Source: Panaeolus papilionaceus
Lineage: Eukaryota; Basidiomycota; Agaricomycetes; Agaricales
Reading direction: 5' to 3'
DNA length: 64,000 bases
NCBI GenBank assembly: GCA_015501605.1
Contig: JADNRZ010000015.1
Span: 1 to 64,000, forward strand
Of this stretch, positions 1-14,166 are shown in pieces. The notes under the pieces were generated by a model. The model was not told the origin of the DNA. It ran no database searches and saw nothing but the letters and a program-made list of their open reading frames with translations. Made by a program: the position numbers and the translations under genes. The number at the start of each line of letters is the position of its first letter. The first letter of the stretch is position 1.

Positions 1-67
1 AGTCCAGAAATAACAATTAAAAATAAAAGAAAAAAGAGGAAAAAATATTAGATGATGTTTGTGCTTG

Positions 68-79
68 TTGACGCGTCAA
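68..79. promoter_or_regulatory. ACGCGT (MCB-like) palindrome in MCM3 promoter
   Basis: A perfect 12-bp palindrome, TTGACGCGTCAA, lies about 60 bases before the MCM3 start codon. Its core ACGCGT is the MluI cell-cycle box bound by MBF (Mbp1/Swi6-type) factors, which drive G1/S genes including MCM genes in yeasts. The core and symmetry are seen directly. Control by MBF in this fungus is inferred from the known role of the box and from the gene it precedes. Confidence 0.55.
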
Positions 80-136
80 GAAATGCTATACTCTACATTC
101 AATTAAAAAGCTTTACATTCATCAACAACACTCATC

Positions 137-2876
<2,740 letters not shown>

Positions 2877-3232
2877 ATAGCAACATTGTATACAGCTCAT
2901 TTCACTTTCTCTGTCTCCTCTTGCTATCTATTTGCATTTTCTTTATCTTGTGGACTCGTTGATGTGTTTGTTGTACCCGTAAGATTGTAATTTATTTACG
3001 ATGAAGAAATTATATGCTTATATACTCGCTAAAACGTCGAGCAAATAACGTACATGAGTATTTTTAGAGCATTCGTGTCCTTGGTATCAATGATGCAGAA
3101 CTGACTATAGCGAGCACAATTTCCACCTGTGGAACGCATCAAAATACTGTCCTGTCCGTTCGAATAGCACCTGCAGCGGGCATCCTGTAAGTCGTTGTGT
3201 GCACGCCTCAAATTTGTATTCGTGTCAAGGAT

Positions 3233-4560
3233 TTACTGCTCCATGCGGGCCAGTTGTTGTTTTTGTTCACCCACTTCAACCTCAACCTGTTTGACACGGG
3301 CGACGTGGGGGCACATGAATGTTTACCGTTACGCTTCGACGCTTCTTGATTTCGAGTTGTCGTGGGCATGTACCACATGGTCAGGTAGTTTTATCGAGCG
3401 TCCTGTGGTTGCACCATGTCTGTTCATACCTCAGCAGTAACGCATCAATACCCCGAACTCCCGCAGGATAATTTACACCAGGCCGCGAACTTGAGTATTC
3501 TCCAACACTATCTACCCATTACTGGGGATGTCAGATAACTACTCCAGTGTGTTACTTGGCATTCACACATACCAGGCCAATATTCAATTCCAGAGACTGG
3601 ATAGTGAAAGATCAGAATACCATATGTGCCAGCAGAGGAACCCCGCAAACGCGGCGTTAACTCACAACTTTCGAACAGCTCCTTTTCCTGTCTGCCCTTA
3701 TGCGATCTAAAACGGACGGGGGAAGAACGGACGTTAGTTGCTTCGATAGTTCAAGTTGGCATCTGTCTCTTGGATTGTTCACGATCAGGTCGCAGGCATA
3801 TCGCATTTGATACGTATATCTCCAGAGCGAGTCGACAACGTCCAGCATCGCTCCAAGCAGGCTTTGCAAAATATGCCGCTAGTTATAACTAGACAATGTC
3901 CTCGTTGGCTGTCATACATGTACAGCCATATTGCATCTGCATGGACCGCTGTCAGAAAGCCTTGCACTTAAAAGAGTTGCGTCATACTGTGAGAGATACG
4001 CAACTAGCTTTTCAGGGTATAGTTGAGACTGTCAACACAGGCAAGCACGTTCAAAGTATTAAATAGTTCAATTGAGCTTGCAACTCACGAGTGCAACATC
4101 CGTTGCTGCTTGTAATTCAAGGTAGCGGATAAACTGACCGCCACGGATAAACTGCACCCACGTATTCATAACGGTTTCTCCGTCTTGCCAACTGTCCAGT
4201 AACGCCGATTTCATCTTGTCCAATTGACCAGGTCACGATACATGTCCTTTGAGAGTGTCGATGGTTGACGTAGTGCGTTCATAGTTTGGCATAAGTTTAT
4301 TGGAAGGCTCGATTCGAGGTGTATCGGAGAAAGGTGCCGATGTAGTTTTCGAACTTGAATAAGTTTGGGGTTGTTATTTCGGACCGTTCAACAAAGGCTG
4401 TTGCGCGATAACGCGGAGTATAGTTTGGGCTGGGGAGTTCAACGATGATATCTAATTGGACGACAAATATCGTTCGATCGGAAAGAGTGGAAGGATGATT
4501 AGAAATTGAAATCAAGTCTGGATTAATCTGCCAAAAGTATTGGGAAGAGATTTTGGACAT
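3233..4560 (-). CDS. possible unidentified multi-exon gene (orphan or decayed)
   Basis: No family recognised. On the minus strand several stretches read like coding sequence joined by plausible introns. They are an 87-codon frame at 4297-4560; a segment near 4080-4215 containing GGQFIRYLELQAATDVAL, followed by GTGAG and, after a CAG acceptor, SQLYPEKLVAYLSQYDATL; a 70-codon frame at 3657-3869; and a terminal candidate exon around 3233-3286 ending QQLARMEQ-stop. I could not chain all of them into one uninterrupted model, and at least one in-frame stop lies between parts. It may be a real lineage-specific gene, a pseudogene, or non-coding DNA with chance frames. The rest of the 2.3-kb interval 2877-5194 shows nothing else I can name. 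Confidence 0.25.
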
Positions 4561-4962
4561 ATCCCAAACACTTTAACACATTTGCTACGATATTGCGATC
4601 CATTTCGAATAATTTATTTTTCAAGCAGATCAAACAGAGTTGAATTAAAAAGACCTGTCGTTCGAGTCTTCACCAGTAGGTCATGGTCTTGATTCAAGTT
4701 ACTACGGTAAGCATGGTCGCGATATGCATGTTCGGTACCTTTTAAGCGATCTTTGGACGCCGCTTCATCATTTTGGGGTGGCGGACGTTCTTTGAGACCT
4801 TTTTTTGTGTTGACACACGTACCAGCGTTGTATTGATAAGACAAGTCCTAATCTTGTCGAAAGACGAGTGTTGATGAATGTGCTTCGACTAGTTTCTCGA
4901 TGGTCATATGCATGGGTTGTTAATTACGAATGTTAAGAAGACCGTGCGCTATCGATGAAATT

Positions 4963-5020
4963 TAGAAAGAAAGAAAGAGAAAAAGGAAGTATATATATAA
5001 TATATATTAAGAAAGAAAAT
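4963..5020. promoter_or_regulatory. purine-rich and TA-repeat tract upstream of pyruvate kinase
   Basis: A GAAA-rich run followed by alternating TA (about 25 bases near 4990-5010) lies 180-230 bases before the pyruvate kinase ATG. Nucleosome-excluding A/G and TA tracts are common before highly expressed fungal glycolytic genes. The tract is seen; a promoter role is inferred from position only. Confidence 0.35.
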
Positions 5021-5194
5021 AGAAATCGTTTCAAACGTGTATCATCTTATCGATTGGTGATTGCCACTGTCACTGCCACTTACTCCATTGCCTCTTTTTT
5101 CGAACCCCTCTCTAGCTCCGCTACTTTTTGAGACTATTAAATCCACCCATCTGCACCTTTGTTCTTTAGCCACTACTACTATCTAAAAAATAAA

Positions 5195-7492
5195 ATGTTC
5201 CCCGTCGACGGTATTCGTTCTCAGCTCGAGTGGAACTCTTCTTTGACCACTGAACATGGCGCTTCTGTTACCGGTGACAATAAGAACAGACGCAAGGCAA
5301 GTCTTTTATCTCATATCGATATACCGTTTTTTGCACTCCTAATACCAACACCTTTCTTCAGACCTCCATTATCGCCACAATTGGTATATCTATCCTCATT
5401 GCAACTTGAACGCGCCGTCTAATCATCTCATACAAATAGGTCCCAAGGTCAACTCTGTTGAAAAACTTGCCGAACTGAGACGCGCTGGTGTCAATGTTGG
5501 TACGCCATCGTCTTCGTATCGGAGACTTTTTCAGGCACTTATTCGTTCATCTCTAGTTCGTATGAATTTCTCCCATGGCTCATACGAGTATCATCAAAGT
5601 GTGATCGACAACACCAGGAAGATGGTCGCTGGTCCGTGTAGATTTCGGACTTGTCGCGCGTCTTGAATGCTAAAATAGGTTGCTCTCCCTCTTACAGAGG
5701 ATCCCAATGGTCGCCCTGTTGCCATTGCATTGGACACCGTAAGTCCTGATTACACCATAATTTAACTCAGACTTTTTTAATTTCTTTCCGAAATTTATGC
5801 AGAAAGGCCCTGAAATCCGCACGGGCGCGACCAGAGAGGGAAAAGACGTACGTCATAGATAATTATTACCTCCATCAATATTCTGATAGGAGCTCTTTTC
5901 AGTGGCCCATTTCCGCTGGCCATGAATTCATCGTGACCACCGACACAAAGTTTGCTGAGGCAAGCGACAGTCAAATCATGTTTGTCGACTATGTATGCTT
6001 TCTAATACTTTTAAACTTTTTGCCCAGACCCTTTCATCTCACACACTTCCTCTCACAGACCAATCTTCCAAAAGTTACTGCCCCTGGCAAACTCATCTAC
6101 GTCGATGATGGTATTTTGTCCCTTCTCGTCCTCTCCATTGATGGACCAAATGTCCGTGTTCGCGCTATCAACTCTGGCAATATTTCATCCCGCAAGGGTG
6201 TCAACCTCCCAAAAACCGAGGTCGATCTCCCCCCTCTCTCCGAGAAGGATAAGAAAGACTTGGAATTCGGAGTGAAGAATGGCGTCGACATGATTTTTGC
6301 TTCATTCATTCGAAAGGGTCAAGACGTCACGGACATTCGCACCGTTCTCGGACCAGATGGCGCTAATATCAAGATTATTGTCAAGATTGAGAACGAGCAA
6401 GGTGTTGCTAACTTTGATGAAATTCTGAAGGAGTGCGACGGTGTTATGGTGGCTCGTGGTGACTTGGGTATCGAAATCCCAGCTAGCCAAGTGTTTTTGG
6501 CTCAGAAGATGATGATCGCGAAGTGCAACATTGCTGGAAAGCCTGTCATCGTCGCAACCCAGATGTTGGAAGTAAGTGTTCATTTTCTTACATCTTTTGT
6601 CGAGAAGCGTACTTATGTCCACCTTTTTAGTCCATGACGGTAGAGCGACTTCATCTTGATAATAGGAAAGCTGCTAACAGTTACTTTAGTACAACCCAAG
6701 ACCCACGCGTGCTGAGGTTAGCGATGTCGCCAACGCTGTCTTGGATGGTTCCGACTGTGTCATGTTGTCGGGAGAGACCGCCAAGGGCGCCTATCCCATC
6801 CAATCAGGTATGTACGCTTGGCTGTGAGAGACAGAAGTAGGCTGACAATGGGTTAGTTCTCATGATGGCTGAGACCTGCTTGCTGGCCGAGGCTGCCATT
6901 TGCTACCCACCTCTATTTGATGACATCCGCTCGATCCAGCCTCGCCCCACGGAGACGGCGGAGACTGTTGCGATCGCTGCTGTGGCAGCTGCATCAGAGC
7001 AAGGTGCTAGCGCCATCATCGTGCTGTCTACAAGTGGCAACACTGCGAGACTCGTGTCTAAATACCGACCGGCTGTGCCTATTATTACAGGTAGGGAAAC
7101 TCACATTGTTTATGATGAGAGCACGAGTTGTTAAACCACATACCAGTAACCCGGAACCAGCAGACTTCTAGGCAAATTCACTTGCATCGTGGTTGCTACC
7201 CATTCTGGTACCCTGAGCCCAGAGGTATTGAAGGACACCAATGGCAGACTGATGTAAGTTTTGAAAGATAAGAACATGTTTATCTATCAGTTTATTGACG
7301 GATGAACAGGTGGACAATCGAATCCGATATGGATTGCGCAATGCGCTCAGCCTCGGTATTATTACACCTGGTTCGACAATCATTGCAGTACAAGGCTGGA
7401 AGGGTGGACTTGGACATACGAACACCTTGCGAATTTTAACAGTGCCTACTGACTCTGCTGACTTGGAATTGCAACCACTTGGATCCCATTGA
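5195..7492 (+). CDS. PYK1: pyruvate kinase
   Basis: Last step of glycolysis: phosphoenolpyruvate + ADP to pyruvate + ATP, cytosolic. Thirteen exons (5195-5296, 5362-5383, 5440-5499, 5557-5631, 5698-5738, 5803-5847, 5903-5992, 6059-6571, 6631-6639, 6690-6807, 6857-7090, 7147-7253, 7310-7492) give 532 residues, a normal length. Family landmarks are the RMNFSHGS motif, the KGPEIRTG loop, the active-site signature [12 protein letters not shown] and [10 protein letters not shown]. The C-terminal domain ends with the effector-site region. Two features are odd. Intron 1 has a GC donor (AAG/GCAAGT at 5297), required to join the conserved [10 protein letters not shown]. Exon 9 is only 9 nt and encodes Ser-Met-Thr of the [15 protein letters not shown] motif. 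Identity is certain; splice sites are well constrained by conservation. Confidence 0.95.
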
Positions 7493-7816
7493 AAAAATTA
7501 TTTAGAATAGTGAATCGTAAAGTCTTTTGTCCGCACACATACAAGTAATACTCTCTACATACACATGAATGAATTGAAAAGGATTGATGATGATGGACGC
7601 TAAAAGGAGATAAATTATTATTTAAGAAATAATTATTTGGATTGTTGTAAGTTTGTAAATAAAGCTCGAAAGGGTTTCTGGTCAGATACTTGTTTTGCAA
7701 AAAAAACTAACAACTCGCTACTGGGTCACACAAAAGCTGTGGACTCAAGTCCCTTCCCCTCGCCCCTTTCCTCCTTCATTCTCTCTCTTTTTTCCTTTTT
7801 TTCCTTTGCTGCATGC
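7493..7816. other. intergenic, pyruvate kinase 3' end to GT32 promoter
   Basis: AT-rich 3' flank of pyruvate kinase (to about 7640), then a strong pyrimidine tract at about 7748-7810 made of CCCTTTCCT/TTTTTCC runs. This abuts the GT32 start codon and is typical of a fungal core promoter or leader. No gene seen. Confidence 0.5.
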
Positions 7817-10330
7817 ATGGCATCCTCTGCTTATTTTCCAAAAACACGCCAGAACGGTCATCATAGAGGTCGTTTGTCCATTAGCAACGCTCTCCCAGTA
7901 TATTCTCCCTCTTCAACAAATTCTGCTGTTCAGGAAAAGTGGGCCAAGAGGAATCAACGTTCACCATGGATAATTCCAATCTCAATACGTATCCCCGGAC
8001 TGCGAGTTGCACGTATTCGCCTATTTTTCATCAATCCTCGGCGGTTACATGATTTCAGTATGAGGTGTTTTGGAAGGAAAAGGGGTTCATTGCTGTTTGG
8101 TCTGCTCGTTCTTCTCCTTTTCTTTTTTGCTTTCGCACTAGCAAAACGTTTTGGTTCACATGCCAAGCAATGGCCAACACCATTCAACGGAGAGGCCTCA
8201 ACGCTCATCTTTAGAAGGGAGGATTTGCAGCGAATATGGCAGTGGGAGGTGGCGAGTGGGCACTACCCCAGTCGACAGAGTAGTATGTTCATTGGTTTTA
8301 TGCCCTTCTTTCAATTTTTTGTGTCTTACAACACTCCCAATACAGTACCAGAACAAATTCGCCTCACAGCACCCATTCAAAATCCAGCACTCCCACCAAG
8401 GCGGTCTTCAGAAACCTCAAAGAGTCCCTATTCTTCCACTTCCCGTGGCACAGGTCTGAAACGCGTGTACTTGGACATTCAAACCTCTCCTATCAATGCT
8501 GCATACCCTCCACGACCTGTACCAGGAAGCATTGCTGATTTGGATGTTGTGATGGAGCACTGTGATTTCTCGGGTAACAACGTATGCCATCCACATTTTA
8601 GCATGTTTCCTCACATCAACTAACACAATAATATCCTCAGTACGTTCGGGATTGCTTAGAAGTGCTTCGTGTTGGTGCAGGTTTGGATAATGGAAAACAT
8701 GTTCGTCGAGGCAACCTTGATGACTGGAAATACATCTACGTCGAGCAGCCTGACAACGCGACACATGTTCCAAGAGGCTATGACGGGGACTCTGATCCGG
8801 CGCGGGATGATTACAAGCTCACTCCAACCACAGACCCCTCAGACCCGGACGCAGGTTTAACCAAGAAACGGGGAGTAGAATGGGAGGCACCACCAGTCAG
8901 GCTACCAAAACGGGTCCGATACCAGTCGCCAGCTGAAGATCCATCACAATGCGACTCGGAACACCCTAGAATCTTCCACATGTTTTGGACGGGCCCATTC
9001 ACCGATAAACCTTATCTTGCGATTCTATCCTTCCTTTTCACTCAAAACACCGGTCTTCACTATGAGACATATCCACAAGAGGGTGTTTGCCGGCCACAGT
9101 TCTGGCTCTGGATCAATCCCGGACCCGCTGCGGCTGTTCCAAACCCCACTGCTGTTCGAGAAATGTTTGCTCAATTGAAGTCCAACCCCTGGGCATCTCC
9201 ATTCCTTCATCCGCGATTCAAAGACATCATTCAATTCAAACTTTGGAACACAACAGAACAACTAGACGGGGTCCCAGAGCTGAAGGATGAATGGCGATCG
9301 CGTAACCTGTTTAATTCGGGTGGTAACATTATCAACGCCAAACTCAAAGAGACTCAGGCAACACCAGACGAGAATGCAACAACATCTGCCAAATTCAAGT
9401 CCACTTCCAAAGCTGATGACATCGTCAACCGGACAGGCTCCAAGTCATCGTCCACATATGATCGCTTATCAGTCATTCTGTCTGACATGGCGCGCTTTAT
9501 TTTATGCCATCGCTTTGGCGGCATCTATCTGGACGCGGACACAATCTTCCTGCGAGATTGGGAGGAGCTGTGGGGATGGAAAGGAGCATTCGCATACCGA
9601 TGGTCTCGGCTGCAGAAATACAACACTGCCGTCCTCCACCTCAATAAAAACTCTGCGCTGGGCAAGTTTCTCTTCCGGACTGCATTGAAGAACGATCTGG
9701 ACTTCCACCCAATGACTGTATCGCGATATACGAAGGATGCCTATACCGAAGGCCTGCTTCTCCGCCTCCCTGACGCGTTGTTCGATTCTGCTTGGTTGAC
9801 AACTGAATTCCACCAACATGACCGACCGCCTCAACCATTTTTCACCAAGTGCGACATTTTGCATTTCCTTCTCTTCGTTTATCCTGTCTAACCACACATC
9901 CCTTTCAAGCTTTGAACAGTTCTTTGACACACCCGCTACAGATAGTGCTGCTCCTTCAGCTCTAGGGTTTGAAGGTTTCTTTAGAGGCGCCTACTCGTAC
10001 CACTTCCATAATTCATGGTAAGATCCTCCTAGCAACTCTTCGGCAAAAGCTTAAACCATAATTTACCCTAGGTGGAAACCTTTCGACCCTGCTCGAAACT
10101 GGCCCGATTTGGGGCCACGATTCAAGGAAGGAGAGCATATTGCGAGGAGAAATTTGCGGGAGGCTGCTGCTAAAAAGGGAATAACTTCGCCTATACGCTA
10201 CGAAGACAACCACGACAGCGTGACAGACGACAGACGAGATCTAGACTGGTCAACAGTGCTAAAACGAACCTTTGAGGCGTACGTTCGCGGAGAACGACCG
10301 AACATGTATGGAGAGATGATTCACTGGTGA
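7817..10330 (+). CDS. type II membrane glycosyltransferase, family GT32 (OCH1-like)
   Basis: Predicted Golgi sugar transferase. Exons 7817-8282, 8346-8581, 8641-9848, 9910-10017 and 10072-10330 give 758 residues. After about 85 cytoplasmic residues comes one strongly hydrophobic segment (GSLLFGLLVLLLFFFAFALA), a signal-anchor. The GT32 'glycosyltransferase sugar-binding' core includes HMFWTGPF near the entry of the domain and the metal/nucleotide-sugar DXD motif in GGIYLDADTIFLRDW. A proline/serine-rich stem separates membrane and catalytic regions. Family members include alpha-1,6-mannosyltransferase Och1 and inositol-phosphoceramide mannosyltransferases; which sugar and acceptor this one uses cannot be told. 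The ATG at 7817 is chosen because the ATG at 7813 is out of frame. Converges on the epimerase gene. Confidence 0.85.
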
Positions 10331-11199
10331 ATGAGGGCAACGTAAAATATGTCCTTTGGTATGCTTCTGCGATCTCCTGGAGACAGTTCCGGACAAAAAT
10401 TTGGCAAGACAGATATCTATGAACGGATTAATGACTGACTTTCTCGGAACGATATTTTGCGTGGTATACATTCTCCTATATTATGTATACAATGTTCTTC
10501 ATGACCACAAAGTCTAGAGGCCTGCCCATTATTCTTTTTATTTCTTTCATTATTCCTCTAGACAAATGACAATACCTTCATCGAACCATTTTCATTTTTT
10601 CCCCCAACTTTTGTTTCTCCATCCCTGACGTTTGCCCCTTCCCACTCGACCCTCGTCCCTTTTTACAGCCATATTTGACAATTTGCACACTTTTATTTCT
10701 AGTTGACCCTTGCCTTTTTGCATACTCACTGTACTAATACTTTACCCTTACGGATACATCTTCCCGACCAGCAGATTAGCGGATAATAGCCATTGCCCCT
10801 TTCCCCTCCTTTTGTGGTATACCCCTCGTTGGTGCTCATATCATTATAACAAATCTATATCCATTATAATCAGTACGTGTTCCTTCCGACGAGAACTCAT
10901 GACTGCGTTTTCATATTCAAGATGCGCTTGTTTCGCTCCCTATGAGAGGTGATAGGAGTAGTGCCAAATTCCCACGTAAAGTCAATAGAACCTGGGCAAG
11001 TGCCTCCGCTGCGATTGCAGGATGCACTGAAAATGACCGAACTTCCTTACGAGTCGGGACCACTCGTCATATACTCTGAAGCATTGCGAGATTGAATAGC
11101 TATTTATAGCACTGATGGTACAAAACACCCAATAGAATGACGTCCTATATAACGTTATAAATCAACACCGAGCAAACCCCCTTTTCATTCCAAAGATGT
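10331..11199. other. intergenic between convergent genes, no gene seen
   Basis: 869 bases between the 3' ends of the GT32 and epimerase genes. It contains pyrimidine-rich runs around 10530-10700 and short chance ORFs (for example 80 codons at 10710) with no family resemblance and no splice context. Probably 3' UTRs plus spacer. Confidence 0.45.
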
Positions 11200-12362
11200 T
11201 TATTGATTCAACCTGGCCTGGGCAAGATTGACCGTGTCTTTGAGGTCTTTAATGACAGCTGTAGGATCCTGTGCGTTGAAAATGGCTGTGCCTGCCACAA
11301 TCACGTTGCTGCCTGTAATGACCGTTAATACAATTCTTTGCAAGGCTGCACGGCCAATTTCCAAAGATATGTGAATAGAAACCCTGCTCGTACCTGCATC
11401 AGCACATACACCGATCGTCTTCGGGCCAACACCCCCGTCTACCTCGATATCTTTATCGGGGAAGCGGCGACGCAGTTCCGCTACCTTAGGGACACAACGT
11501 TCTATGAATTTCTGCCCACCACGGCCTTTTTAGCGTAGCACCGCAATGCAAAGTCGGAAATGGAGATGTAATTAAAATATGTGTTTTAAGGTTTTAGCAA
11601 TGCGTCGTTTGTATTACAGAGTAACCGCACCTGGGTATACTGTCATGACAAGCAGCATGTCTGCAGCTGTGCCGACTGCGTCTGTGATCGCGGTTGAGGG
11701 TGTGTCGGGAGAAATGGCAACACCTGCCTTCATGTTTCTGCCATGGATCTTGCCGATAAGCGACAATGGGTCATCTGCGGGAGGGCAATGAAAGTTAATG
11801 TCCTCGATTAAACCCCTTGATGCACGGATAAATACCTGTTGCCTCGAGGTGAAAGCAGTACAAGGAGCCACCGGCGTCTGCGATATCATCAACCCACTGT
11901 GATTCGCCTGTGGTCATGGATAAAATTCCAGGGAGAGTTAATAACTGAATATACCTTTTCGGGTTGAGAGACCATCATATGGCAATCCATGAAGATATCT
12001 GGAATGCTTTTGTGAACACATGAGAGGATTGGTGCACCTGAGAGATGATAAACAATCAGTGGGCAATGATTTGTTTCGAGCTAGTTCACCCATGGTAATA
12101 TTTGGTACAAAATGCCTGATATAAAGTTAGACCAACTATAACGAAGGTTTATTTGAATGCGGGCTGTACCCGTCCATAATATCTATTCAAGATAAAATAA
12201 AAAATATATGAGAAAAGGAGATATACAGATAAGACCAATGTATATGTTTGACTTGCCCATATGCAGCCATTCAGCGCCTCCACTGATCATTCTTTTGCAT
12301 TCTGCAGTTAATTGACCGAAATCAGAAGCTAGAACTGACGGCGAGATAATTGCTTTAGGCAT
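11200..12362 (-). CDS. RPE1: ribulose-phosphate 3-epimerase
   Basis: Interconverts ribulose-5-phosphate and xylulose-5-phosphate in the non-oxidative pentose phosphate pathway, cytosolic TIM barrel. Eight exons, in gene order 12257-12362, 12170-12182, 12090-12115, 11955-12037, 11836-11896, 11631-11774, 11394-11525, 11200-11312, give 225 residues, the usual length. Start [15 protein letters not shown], the metal/substrate segment HMDIMDGHFVPN, DCHMMV, FHLEAT, GRGGQKF and EVDGGV are all present. Odd points: exons 2 and 3 are 13 and 26 nt, together encoding the conserved DIMDGHFVPN stretch, and intron 1 has a GC donor (G/GCAAGT at 12256 downward). These sites are forced by the family sequence. 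It shares a 263-bp divergent promoter with the secreted-protein gene at 12626. Confidence 0.94.
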
Positions 12363-12625
12363 TTGAGAGATTGTAATAAGTAAAAGATTGAAAGACAAGT
12401 GATGATAGATTGACCAACACGGTTACTGCCTCCGATCATTGCCCTACTCCGCATTACCGAGCGTGTCTCCCATGCAGACTCCACTAACACAGGGTCATAA
12501 CAACCTCAACGTCATTTCTTGAGAGCACTGCCTTTCTCCAAATTCCTATAAGTAACCCCAAATTTTTATTTTATTCACTCCTCATTGACCTCATCATCAC
12601 TTACACATACCCAAATAATTTTACC
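12363..12625. promoter_or_regulatory. divergent promoter between RPE1 and a secreted-protein gene
   Basis: 263 bases separate the two start codons. On the plus side TATAAGTA (near 12547) lies about 80 bases before the ATG, a possible TATA element, followed by a CACTCC/TCATCA-rich leader. No other named site is recognised. Confidence 0.45.
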
Positions 12626-13295
12626 ATGCAATCCAAGATCTTCACTGCTATCTTCCTCGCCCTCTCAGCCGTGCTTGTTGCTGCTACTCCTCAGCCCCTC
12701 ATTACTCCTGCTCCCGTGGCTGAAGTTCAACTCGAGGCTCGTCGGGGTAAGCATTGGTCATTCAAATCACCAGAGATACATTTAACTAAATTTACTGCCA
12801 ACAGTGGACAGTATCATTAGCGTAGTAACAGGTGGTGGTAAGTGGATCTGCTCCACTCAGTCGAGGGCTTTGAGCTGATATGCTCTTGATAGCTGGGTCT
12901 GTTTTCAGTCAAGTCACTGCAGGTGCTGGTAGTGTTGGTGGAGATGCTTTGAGCCTTGGCAATGGTCTCTTCCAAACAGTTACATGTACGTCCCTTGCCT
13001 CTTCACCACTCTTTTCAACCCGTTAACAACTTTTTCTTGCACAGCTATTGGTGGCCAGGCTGTTACTGTTATTACAAGTCAAGGAGGAAACGCCATTACC
13101 CTTGCTGCCTCAGGCTTTGGAGTTGTGACCTCAACATTTGGTTCAGTGTACACCGTCGCCACCGCTGCAGCTGGAAATATCACCAAAACCCCAAATGCTG
13201 CCCCAGCACCTTTGGCCTCTGTCTCAATGCCCCTATGCTTTGGTCTCTTGACAGTCCTTGTCTCCACTCTTATGGGTGCTTTCATTGTCATCTAA
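12626..13295 (+). CDS. small secreted, probably GPI-anchored protein
   Basis: Unrecognised family. Exons 12626-12746, 12805-12837, 12893-12985 and 13045-13295 give 165 residues. It begins with a classic signal peptide (charged MQSK, then a hydrophobic core FTAIFLALSAVLVAA, then small residues and a proline-rich start). A dibasic ARR follows the propeptide-like segment. The middle is glycine/serine/threonine/valine-rich with no cysteine pairs, and the C-terminus is a hydrophobic tail (LCFGLLTVLVSTLMGAFIVI) after small residues. That is the pattern of GPI-anchor addition. Likely a cell-surface or cell-wall protein. Splice choices keep one open frame. Role unknown. Confidence 0.7.
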
Positions 13296-14166
13296 GCCAC
13301 TGAGCTTGACTATAACGCTATCCTCGACCCCTTCGTAGAGATGCGTGTGTGTCTAATTTTAGCACACCATTACCTCACTTCGGTCCCACCTTTCTAGATA
13401 CCAGACCATTCCAATAACAACATCCAATAGCAACCTATACCCAGAGACATTTATAGCTACATCGTTATATATTATATACATTCGACAGTTCTACCCAATA
13501 ATTTTATCGACTTACAAAGTCCTTATCTAACACAAATTTATGCCACGCTCCTCTGTTTCTGACGGCCTTACTCCTGCCACACTGCCAAGCATTGATATAC
13601 GGACGTCCATCCACACATGATCTCAATATGATCTTCAACATGACCCTGTTATTGCCTTTGCTCTTTCCCCTTCTTTCCTTCGAACTGGTCTCGATATGAG
13701 ATATTGTTCTTCAATTCACCTCATCTTAATTTTTACACCTGGAGCTTGCATGTTTTATAATGCTGTAAGGTCTGACCAAAGTCTCATATAACCTCCGCGA
13801 AACCTTGGGGAATCTGGTGATGTGCGCACTTACCGAAACCCAACAACCGTTGCCGAGCCCTGTATGGAACGTAACTTTATGATAACAACTTAGGGACTTG
13901 GACAGTGGGACTTCTTGATGCTCTCTGATACTGCCTACCAAACCTTCGGTTTTGGTTTTTCTTTCATTTCTTCTTCCACCATCTCCCCCTACTTTGAACT
14001 AGACAGCGGCTGGTCCCGCTTTGTATTCTTTTCTTCTTTTAATAATTTTTTTTCTAATTGCTCTCGTTCTTTGCTTTCTTTTCTCCGTGTCGAGGGCCAT
14101 CTGGTTTACCTCTGACCTGTAACGTCATTCGGAGTCGACCGAGGAGACACTACTTTTTGAGTCGAG
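13296..14166. other. intergenic between two secreted-protein genes
   Basis: 871 bases with AT- and pyrimidine-rich stretches; a TTTCTTTT-rich run at about 14025-14080 precedes the next start. Short ORFs here (for example at 13726-13941 minus and 13915-14115 plus) lack support. Nothing else identified. Confidence 0.45.

Noticed and set aside
8669..9688. Alternative frames within the GT32 gene
   Set aside because: The frame used carries the DXD motif and continues through introns; the others do not.
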